Source: Acanthaster planci (taxonomy: Eukaryota > Echinodermata > Asteroidea > Valvatida > Acanthasteridae). Taken from it: a stretch of 38,011 bases of DNA. The DNA is taken from the NCBI RefSeq assembly GCF_001949145.1, contig NW_019091673.1, positions 50,565 through 88,575 of the forward strand, in the 5' to 3' direction. Shown here piece by piece: positions 1 to 10,500 of the stretch (the first letter of the stretch is position 1; each line of letters begins with the position of its first letter). Made by a program: the position numbers and the translations under genes. The notes under the pieces were generated by a model. That model did no database searches and was not told where the DNA came from. It saw only the letters and a list, made by a program, of their open reading frames with translations.

Positions 1-72
1 TAGTTAAACTAGCCTCCTAAGGTACAGTAAAACTAGCCTCCCAAGGTACAGTAAACCTAGCCTCCTGAGGTG
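1..72. repeat. 24-bp tandem repeat, about 3 copies
   Basis: The block CTAGCCTCC(T/C) followed by (A/G)AGGTACAGTAAA recurs at positions 9, 33 and 57, a 24-bp period with a few substitutions. It touches the left edge of the window, so more copies may lie outside. It probably sits in a CLC intron; no coding sense is apparent. Confidence 0.8.
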
Positions 73-1420
73 ATATATGAAGAATTCTGTTTTCCTGAAG
101 CCTTTGGAAACTAGAATGTGGCAATGGATCAATTGGGGGGGTTATATTTTTACAACACCTCTCCCCCAGTTTTTGCTTGAATCAAGCAATATCTGATTAA
201 TTTGGTCTAACTACATGTAAGCACGCCTATTTGAATGAGAAATTTGTCAAAAATTTACCAGCACTTTTCAAAACTTTCTCTTTAGAAAATATTTCAACCC
301 GGCTCTGTAGCGCGAGCGCTTTCTGAATGCAAGCAACATACACACCAGTATGCATTTACACACAGTACCAGTGTTCATGCACATAGTTCCTTGGTTGCTA
401 TTGGTAATTTGGTATAGTACTTTAGTATGTAGTTCTTTTGGCCTAGCACAAGAAGGTAGCCAAAATGTTGAATACTATGGGACTGGCTCTTGGCCAGTTA
501 AGATACAGAATTCGTGGATGAGGTGTTATGTACTTCTTTTCATGAGTTTGTATGAAGGAATTGAAGCAGCATTTTTTTTCTTTGGTTTGACTGCATCTTG
601 TTGCATTCCATTTTAAGGGAATGTTATTTGTCAATTTTTCAGCATTTTGTTTGATTATAGAATGTCTGTTACCTGCATTTCTTTGAACTGTTTATGATTT
701 TGGATGACATTTTCTTGATTTTATCTGTCATGGTGCCACCCTGCCCACACTCTACAATGTAATTATGTTTAATAATCTCTCTAGAAAGTGATCCACTTAC
801 AAAGTTGTACCCACAATTTCAATTATAAGATCCCCCATTTGTGTGTGTGTGATTGTTTTGGTTTTAGTAACTAGAACAAAAGATATTTTGTGGTGATACA
901 TGAAGCCTTGCCTATGAGAAATGTAAATTTCTAACATGAGAAGCTGTATTTGTTATAGAGAAAATTGCAAAAGAATGTTTGACATCTTAGCATTTTAGTG
1001 CTGTAGGCCACAGTAGTGGTAAGCAGAATCAGCAAACACCATGTTTCATGCCATCCAAACACAAGATAGATATACCGTTTGTGCAAAAGTAGAAGCGTAA
1101 GAAATACTATAAAACACAGTGCAACTCAAAAAGGTTTACGTGCAAAATGAAGTTTTTCTCAATTTTGTTGGTACCCTCAATGATCCTTGCATGTGTGTAT
1201 GGTTGATATTCCCAAGCTGAACTTGTGTAGGCTTGAAGAGTACCTTCACATGTGGAATAGTTAACATGTTGATGATCAGTGCACATGCACCAATTTGTAT
1301 GAGTGGATCTGAGACTTTTAACCTGGATGGTTTGCTCGTCCACATACAGTATATGTTCGTCTGTCTGTCTGTCATGCTTCTGTGCGGGTTTTATTTTGTG
1401 TCTGTATTCTCACTATCAAG
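73..1420. other. Probable CLC intron, no gene recognised
   Basis: This AT-rich stretch lies upstream of the first recognisable channel exon. It has a short GT run near 840 and an open frame at 350-616 with no recognisable domain. I see no exon with good splice sites and channel-like sequence, so I treat it as intron. Confidence 0.5.
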
Positions 1421-1516
1421 GGTATGTTTAGGCGCTATGGCTCCAGAGATAGCATACAGAGTTCTAGTACCGACTCGTTGGAGGGTACCAAAAAGAAGGT
1501 CCGAGTCTATAAGCTG
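1421..1516 (+). CDS. CLCN2-like: CLC channel exon: inter-CBS linker
   Basis: Thirty-two codons are read from GGT ATG TTT AGG. The product starts [16 protein letters not shown] and ends KKKVRVYKL. It is a low-complexity Ser-, Arg- and Lys-rich segment, as expected for the variable linker between CBS1 and CBS2. The 3' splice site (CACTATCAAG) has a modest pyrimidine tract; the donor CTG|GTAAGT is strong. The phase-0 end joins the next exon in frame. The frame is chosen by composition and downstream phase, since linkers are poorly conserved. A slightly different acceptor is possible. Confidence 0.6.
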
Positions 1517-4500
1517 GTAAGTTGAACCAGTGTTGTGCTCAATGTGAGCTCGCTCAAAGTAGAGAAGCAAACTTTGAGTTATACCGGTAGATTATGGAAG
1601 ACTGATGCAAAGAGCTAACAGACTAACAAAACTGATAACTGAAGTCATCAAATCTGCTCATCTTTTTGACTGAGACATATCTACACATTGACAGATTAAT
1701 GCTTGATGCAGTCAAATTGGTGATTGAATGACAATGTGATCGTGGCTACAATCTTGTTTCCAAGAAATGAAATTGGAGGAGCATTTCCCAGTGGATCCTG
1801 TGACTTTCTTTTGTTTTTGTCAAGGACTGAATACCCAATATTTCTGAATGAGTTGACCCAAGAGGATGCCCCTTGTTCCCCTTGTCTAAGCTCATTTAAA
1901 CCCCAGATGCATGTAGTAAATGAATTCACTGTTTTTTTGTCTTCTCAAGCAAATGTATGAATTGGTGATTTCTGAACATTTCAATGGGTTTTTTGTTACG
2001 TTTCCAATATTTATGCAGACTACCTGTATTTATTTCTAATATGTAGAGCTTGCAATACCGACCGCTTTTTTTAATGTACTGTTTTAGTTAGGATTGATAT
2101 TAATGTGTTTAATCGCATGCATGCAACTCACCAATACAAATCTACCTTTGATGTTTGATCTTCTGATCGGTTGTATTCCTACCTTTTATCCACCACCCAC
2201 AATATCTTCCTCTATAAGTTGACTTAGTTTGGCAGTTTCTCCAGTGTTTGCTTCTCTCCCAGATTCTTCCTGTCACATTCTTTTATCTTTCGACATGATG
2301 TTATTAATATCTTCTCCCCCAACACTGTCCACTTACACACACAAGCACCCTTACATATGTATACCAGTGGGGTATTTCGTTTGTTCTCGTGTACTAAACT
2401 CCCACACAACACAGAAAAAATTTCAAATCACTGCCATTTCAACCAAATTCAGTTTCTTGGGTTTAAATTTCGACCGTTTGTCCCTTACATAAAACACTTC
2501 AATTTGCGACAGATGAATGGCACTTGAAAATTCCTCCTTTTTGAGTTAATTTGAAATATCTATTTCGTGAAATTCTTGTGGGTTACCACTTTAGTACCCC
2601 ACAAGGATCAAAACTGGCTTGTGGGATACTTTCCATTGTTCCGGTACCCCACAAGGCACCATGTACAAGCGCACTGAATCTCATTGGAGTTTGGTACTTC
2701 TTGTTATGTACAAAGTTAGATTCATTCTCCTTTTCATTGAATCAGGTAATTGGATCCTGACTGTTGGTGCATGTTGACGCAGGACACAGATTTCTTTGGT
2801 GTTCCAGCATCTCAGAATCTGTACAGCATCTCATCATCTTATGCCATAAAAAAAGCAAAGCAAAAATAATGTTTAATTTCAGTCTCTCTTTTTTATATAA
2901 CTGGTAAAGTAGCAGGTTTGATTTGAACTTAAGAAACGTCAGGGTGTCGTTGCTGTCAGGATTTTTGTCTCCTGTGATGTTTTGATGAACACCTACATGT
3001 GCAATGAAGATGTAGTAACAGCATATGCAGATCCTAACCAAGTAACTGGCTGGTATGACTGCTTGGAGGACAGCCTGAATGCAAAGACGTTTTTGTCTTC
3101 TGAAACTAAATCAACCGTATTTATTCTCTGCAATCTGTCAAACTGTAAGCAAAAGTGTAGTGTGCAAAGAAACAAAAAGTACTAAAGAATGACCCATTTT
3201 GTTCACGCTTGTGCATGCTGTTTGTTGGTACATGTATATAGGACAGTGTTGAGTTCACTCTTTAAAATCACATCCAAATCAATCCAACATGTATTCCATG
3301 TCTGTGCATTTTTGATTTTTACAGCCAATTGGAGAGTTTGAAGACATGTCAGTGGAGGAGGTATGTATGTGTAGTTTGTTATCTGTTGCTTTACGAAGTT
3401 ACATTTGAGTGTCATCCAGCATAATAGCTTAAAAGAAACACAGGTCACAGAAGTAGCAGACCACTCCATTTTCCATTTTTTGGCCATGATAAATACTTCA
3501 ATTTTGTTACATCAGTTTTCTTCAAAATGTTGAAAACATAGACTATTCCCAACGTGTTTATGAAGGCTGGGTGCTTTTCCTGAGGCTCTGTTGGAGGTAC
3601 AGTCCATCATTTGCAGATACCCAAAAAGAAAATGACAAAAGTATTCTTAAAAGCATACTTGGTTTAAAGATGATTGATTAGGGAACTAACATCCCTGGCA
3701 AATTTTTCTTTCTGGCAAGCCTTCATTTTGAAGAAAATAATGAAAGAATACAATTTCCAACAATGTGTCTAAGGATGCATTTTTGGATAATTGCTGTCAG
3801 AATCGTGCACAAGCGTTGAAACAGCACACATGTGCGCCGTGACTACTATTCATTGGCAGTGCGCGGCATCGCGTAAATGCATTCCACTGAATGTGAGAAC
3901 ATGTCCCAAGATGCAGAATTCAGGTGCAATTCAAGACATGACTCAGCAACTTTTGATCTGAAATCCAAATCCTAAAACTTGTTATTCTCTGATTATGCAG
4001 CATTCACTGAGGTCAAATTTCATCAGGCACCTTTCTTTAGATATCAAGTAATTTTGTTGCCTCAAAGAAACAGCACACAAAAATTACAAATGATGGACTC
4101 TACCTTTAGAAGATGTGGTGGTTTTTTTTTAATTCAAAAAGAAAGTTTTTTGCTGAAAACAGTTGTCACGTATTTACTGTGCAGTTTTATCATAATTCAT
4201 GGGTTGTGTTTTTCTGAGAATAATTCAGAATGAAAAAAGGCCAGCCAATGATGGTGGAAATTTTGGACCATAAGAGAAGCAACCGTAATAGAACTGAGTG
4301 CTATTTCTGGAGAGTGAACTCTATGATTGATTGAGTTTCTAATCTGTTGCCAATGCATTTTACATTCAATTTGTTGCATTTGGGGTTTCCGTCATGGCAC
4401 CAAGCAAAAATGTCTCTACACTACATCTCCTACAAGTTTGAGCAGTGTATTAAAGTTTTGCTAAATATTTACCAAATACACTGCAACAACATTGATTCTC

Positions 4501-7500
4501 ATTTCATTTCCATGCACGGTGATATTTTGACCAAGTTCTATTTCCGGCCATTTATCAACATTGGTTCACTTTCTGTGGTAGCCTACGCATAAACTCTGGC
4601 TACTAACAGAATTTGACCACTAGTTGACCAGTGGTTGATGATTAAATTTGGTCTTTGCATCACGTCTGGATTGCAACTGATTGAAACTGGATACAAACTC
4701 GGCCTTACTCCCTGAGACTTACAGACACTTGTTTGAAAAATGCAATGGGCTCCCTGCATGCACAGCTTTTTACATCAAAAAGTTTTGAATCAGTCTTTCT
4801 TGATACACATGATTGTTCACATACATGCCTGGTGCAGAGTACATGCAGTCATTTCACATATCTGGAGAGTTCACAGTAGGTTCGAGGATCACAGTGTCTT
4901 TGATAATTAAAAGCTTCCTCAGAATCTATATGTAACCTGTTAGGGGGTGTTTGTGCACAGAGGGGAGAAAGGACTTACCCTAATGCGTGAATACACCAGC
5001 CTTTTCATTGGTGAGCATTAACCCGACAGAGCCGAGGGGGAGGGTAGAAGCCCCTCGACAACATAGTCCAAGTCTTGTGCCTGATAACCAATCCTAATTG
5101 ATGGGCATTCCTGGTCTTTGCATTCACACAGCAAGAAGAATGGGAAGCTGATGAGCTGAAAGTCCAGTTGGACTTTAGTGAGGTCCACATTGATCCTGCC
5201 CCCTTCCAGCTTGTCGAAAGAACCTCATTGCACAAGGTAAATCTCACCTTCTTGCCATCACATGTACAAGGGTTCCACACAAGCCTGAATATTCCTTTGA
5301 TACCCAAGCCTTTAGAGTTAGAAAAGTATTCAGAAAGAAAAAAAAAGAACATAATAAGGAAATAGAGAAATGCACTCCTTGTGTCTGTAGGGAAAGACTG
5401 AGAGATGCAATGTTCCATAGAAAAATGCTACAAAGTTGCATGTCTTAAAGAGCAACCTAAAGGAAAACATGTGTTCTCTGAATTTATCTGTTCAAATAAG
5501 TAGGGAAGCATCCAAATCAAACGCAGTGTTGTTTGTCTTCAGAGCTCAACTATAACAAGCTAAAAAGGGCTTTTTTTCTGTTCATGCCAAGATGCGAATT
5601 CTGAATGTAGATTGCGTCATTCTGAGAAAACATATAAAACAAAGGGAACCCTCACCTTGTGTTCGTAGTGGATAATTTCTCTTGTGCAAGCCAAACAATG
5701 GCCAAGGGTTTATCCACTATGAACATAGGGTGAGGGTGTCCCTCGTTTTCTCTGTTTTCTCAGAATGTCGCTATCTACATTCAGCATGTTCAGAATTCGC
5801 ATCTTGGCATGAACAGGATAAAAAGCCCTTTTTAGCTTGTTACAGTTGAGCTCTGAAAACAAACGACTGTTTCTTCGATTTGGATGTTTCCAATTTATTT
5901 GAACAGATAAAAATCAGAGAAAACATGTTATCTCATGTTCCGACAGCCCAGCCAAAATACACAGATAAATGATAAATTTGTAGTATAACTGTTTTACTCT
6001 TGCTGTAGCAAACAGTCACCAACTCGAACAAAAGTTTTGTTACTTACTAAACATAACAGTGGCTGAAACATCTTTAACCACTTCCTGCCGGGGACTCTGG
6101 AATCGGAGACTTATGGTTTATATGTGTGGCCGGGGTCTCCGAACTCGGACAAAGGAAACAGGGCCCTGTAACAAAAAACCTTACTCCGAACAAAAGACCA
6201 GGCTGCGACATTTTTCACTCTCAAAAGTGGTGATAATCCAGCCTTGTTTTGAAAGCGTATACCAGGGTTTGGGGCATTGAGAGTGAGCGGATTACCACCG
6301 GGGACAAAAGCACTCCACCACTGCAGCAATGAGCCACACAGCACCGCTGCACGCAAATCTGGCCCCTATTGAAAAGAGGTCAGCAGTGCACTGAGCCAGG
6401 TTCAAGAACAAAAGACAGTTATACAACACTGCACAATCTGGGCTCTGTTTACAAGGCTGCAGGCCTGGCTGAAATACGCGATCACCTATCAACTTTGAGT
6501 AGTGCCTAGAAATTACTTCGTGCGGCTATAAATGACCTTTAAATGAAATGATGAATTTTTGAAGGATTTTGAACACGGAAAAAATGATAGTTATGCCGGC
6601 CCAGCATCATCAACATTGAAAAATGCCTCGGCATGAAGTGGTTAAACCTAGTTTGGACTTTAATTATAATATCACGTTACCAAACAATGGATTAAATCTC
6701 ACAGGTTCATAGCTCGGGTGACTGGGATCTTATTTGACATAGAATCTTTTATGTACATGTCCTTGGACAAAGAGGATTTCCATCCTCCTTGCCTTACAAT
6801 GCATCTTTCATTAATGGATGAGTTTGAGGCGGCTTCAGAGGCTCCACTTGCTCGGAGACTGTGCGTGCCCAAAGATGCAACATTATCAACGTATTGACTA
6901 AGGCCCTTGCGAATGATGTCTCTTACTGTACCATAAGATAGTGGTCTGCTGGTTGGTTTAAGGCTACGTTTGTTACGCCTTCAATGCTAATACGGTGTCC
7001 TGAAGTGATGAAGCCAGTGTGCTGAGGTATTCATTGTCTTTTATGTCGTTTTCTGAAGCTAGATCTCTCCAGTCACCTCGACTCAGTACAACTGAAAATC
7101 AGAAAAGTGTGTTACTAATATTCGAATTAGTTAACAGAAAAAATATCTACATAAAGTATACCGAGTACGCAAGTAAATTACAAAACAACTGCGTTTAACT
7201 ATAGCCACTCATGGGCCTCAATCTTACAAGCCTCTCTGGGCTAACCTATCCAAATATATATCAAACCACCAAACGCGGGTTAAAACTTTGTCTCTCGTGG
7301 ACTGTACTCGTGAATGGTATAAAGTACTACTATAACTAACAGGAGGCGTCGTGCCTGTAGTTTCTGGCATGCGATAATTGCCGTTGGATCGTTGAACTTC
7401 AATTTTCGAAATTCTGTTCGCGGACTTCAGGCCTGTCTGAAATCATATCTCAAAGCTATTGAGTTTGAAACTGAGCGAGCCTTGAAAAAGCCGTTTGCCT

Positions 7501-10500
7501 GGTTTATATGAAATAGACTGACCTCTACCCAAAACTCACAAATCTGGGGTATTTGGCAAGATCTTGAAATCAACCAAGTACTTCCGGAGAACTCCACTGC
7601 GGGGAGATAAAACCAACCAAAATGGCAAGGATGGCCATTGTGGAACAATCACTGTTCCAACAGCTTTGTATTTCATCATATGTCCTACTGCATTTAATGC
7701 CATGGTAACAGGAGGACAAACCCAATTGTTCTCAGATGACCAATTTTGGGTAAAACAATCCGCAGCCTCGCAGCTGGGAGCCCAAATATCTGGAATTAAA
7801 TTGAGGTAACGGAGTGTTGTGGTAACAAGCAAATCTGTTGATCGAATGTGGGCCATATTTCTTGTCTAAGGTCAGTATACTTCAGTTAAGCGACCAGTCC
7901 TCTGGTTCAACAATTCTGCTTAATTGATCTGCAAGTGGGGTTAGCTCCCTGGGGAGCCACTCTGGCTCTATGGTTACATTTAATTGCAAACAGGTGTTAT
8001 ATAACTCAATATTAAGATCGTGAAGCTCTGAGTTTGTACTTCCAACCGAAATAATCCGGCACACGTTCCGACTGTCTGTGAACCATTTCAATTTATGGCT
8101 GGACGACTCTGGACCTATGGAACACAATGTATACAAGCATTACTCTGAGCTTTCTTTTTGTCGAACTCTCTTTTTTCTCAGAGTCTGACCATAGACCTGT
8201 GCTTAAGGAATCTGTGAACTGCACACAGAAACCACCAAAACCATAATCACTCGCATCAGAATAAACTGTAAAAGTGGCGATTAGCAAGGGCGCCACAGGC
8301 TGACCGTTAATGTCAGTTAGATTCTTCTGCCAAAACTGTAATTCTGAAATACAACCTGGAGACAATACAATTTTTCTTGACCAAGTTTCGCGTGATTCGA
8401 TGGCTCGGTATAAATGCCGTGTAAACAATCTGGTTATTTGACCTACAGCAGGGGATGCAGATATGAGAAAACCTGCGATTCTCACAATCTCACGTACTAG
8501 AACACGTTTTGTATTATTAGCCAAACATTCGTCCATAGCGATCTGAATTTTTGACAGCTTCTTTTTTGGCAGCTTGAATTGCATAGAAACTGTATCAACT
8601 ACCATTCCTAACCATTTGCCTAACTGTTGGGGCCAGAAATCGCTTTTGGATCTAGATACTTTCCAACCGGTGAGTGCCAAGTCTTTTTGAACAATTTGAC
8701 TTGCTGCCAAAGCTGAAACCTTATCTGAGTGACCAGAAATACCATCATCAATATACATAATGGCCCATACTGCACCATCTCTTGACTAAGGGCCTTAGCA
8801 TTTTGGTAAAACAGTGATTGGCTGAGTTCAAACCGAAAGGGAGGACGTTAAAAATGAAATATCGAATTTCCTTTTCGAACTTCCAACTGACACCTAAAAA
8901 CTTTTGATGTGGGGCAAAAATATGTGATGGTAGCCAGATTCTAGGTCAAATGTAAAAAAAAGAACTTCTCCGAAAACATATCTGCCAATAGCGGCAAACC
9001 TTCATATTTGAGCTTGGGTAGATAAGTATACTGGTTAACATGTCGGAGGTCTAAAACAAGCCTTAGTTCCTTTCCCACGGAGACTGTAAGCGGATTAACT
9101 ACATGGGGGGGTGACTGTTCTGTGATGCTTCCTATAGCTAACAATATGATATTGCTTTGGTAACGAACTCAGGATGGTTTAAACTGGACTTGTTATTATT
9201 CAAGAAGGCTTTAGGAGGAAACCCTCGGAAGGGAATTATATAACCGTGCTCCAGTATATTTGTGACGAACAAAGGTGGATCGAGGTGATCGAACCAACAC
9301 TGCTTGCATTGGTGCAAACAACCCACGACACCAACAAATTTGGAATCAAGGATGGCATTTTGAATTTCATGGTCTAAACACCAAATAGAACTACTTACCT
9401 TTAAAGGCTCACTGCTGTCGTCCTCCAGCTCTTTGAGGACACTGATACTGGAAGTGTCCGATCTGTCTGCAAGCCCAGCAAGTCTGGTTAGATCTAGTTG
9501 CAGCTTTCCCTTGTTGGCGAGGTGTTGCGAGCACTCTGGAGGTGTCTTGTGGGAGGTTGAGGGATGAAAATTAGTACGGCGTCTGGTGCTTCTGCGGCGT
9601 TGTCGGTCCTTCTCTCGTCTCTTGAACTCTGCATGTCTGACTGCTCTTGAAAGCTGCTTGTCATCCTCACTATCACTAGCAAGGTCTTTGCTAGCATAAG
9701 CCTGAACTGTATCCCAGCCATGGGTATCTGCAATTTTGGTAATCTTTTGACGCTTGTCTGTGAGGGAAATACCTTCTTTCAAGAGATCTGTAGCTTTCTG
9801 TAGTTTCCCTCATCAATACTTGAAATTGTGCCTTCAAACTTATCTTTGATCTCTTCGTTGTGTGTGAATTGGTGTTTGCAGCCTTCTTTTTTGAACGCTG
9901 CCGGTGTCAATTTGGCCGGTTTTACTGCGGAATGAAGCTGATCCGAAGATTCCTCAGAAAGCTCTCTCTTAAATTTGTCAAGCTTTTTGTCCAATATCGC
10001 AAAGGTTAATGTGGGACAGTCCAGCAGAGTTATCAGAGAATATCTCATCAGCAGAATTGGTATCCATTTTGCAAGCATGCGTGAAGATATAAGCGAGCTG
10101 AGGAAAAAATAGAGCCAACAGTGTGGCGTGGTGACTGCAACTGAAACTCTCCCGCATACCAATGCCTTATGTAGCCACACCCTGCTCCCACTTCACTGCA
10201 CACATTTAGCACATCAACCAGTTTCTCAACAGCTTGGTCTCACCCTTACAATGAGATAGTAATTCTCTTTCTATGTATACATGCCAAGAGAATTTGTAAT
10301 TCCTTAGAGTTGCTCTTTAAAGTAAAAGAGTGAGCTGGTCAGTGGAAATTGAAATGGAAGTTTATACAGTGCATGTGTTTTACTTATTGATCTAAGTGAA
10401 TTTTTAGAGAGGAAAAATGTTAGGCTGAAGTGTAGTCAAAAACAAATTATCCTATTGTACTTGAACTTTAACCACTTCGTGCCGGGGCATTTTCCAATGT

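Larger units (their letters stand above)
6690..10200 (-). mobile_element. Degenerate DIRS-like (tyrosine recombinase) retrotransposon
   Basis: On the - strand the order is Gag-like region (about 10067-9138), reverse transcriptase plus RNase H (about 9144-7427), then the C-terminal end of a tyrosine recombinase (about 6985-6699). That order, the YIDD motif, the RNase H type and the HxxR...GGW...Y recombinase end are diagnostic of DIRS-type elements, which integrate through a tyrosine recombinase rather than a DDE integrase. Several frameshifts and a large internal deletion make it inactive. I could not identify its terminal repeats, so both outer limits are approximate. It sits antisense in a CLC intron, between two oppositely oriented MITEs. 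Confidence 0.85.

Noticed and set aside
350-616. 88-codon + strand open frame with hydrophobic start
   Set aside because: It contains no recognisable domain, has no splice-site or start context, and lies in what is most likely a CLC intron. A CLC membrane segment was considered, but no CLC signature motif is present.
5005-5418. 137-codon - strand open frame
   Set aside because: It is antisense to the CBS2 exon at 5132-5236, whose sense product is clearly a CLC channel, so it is a shadow.
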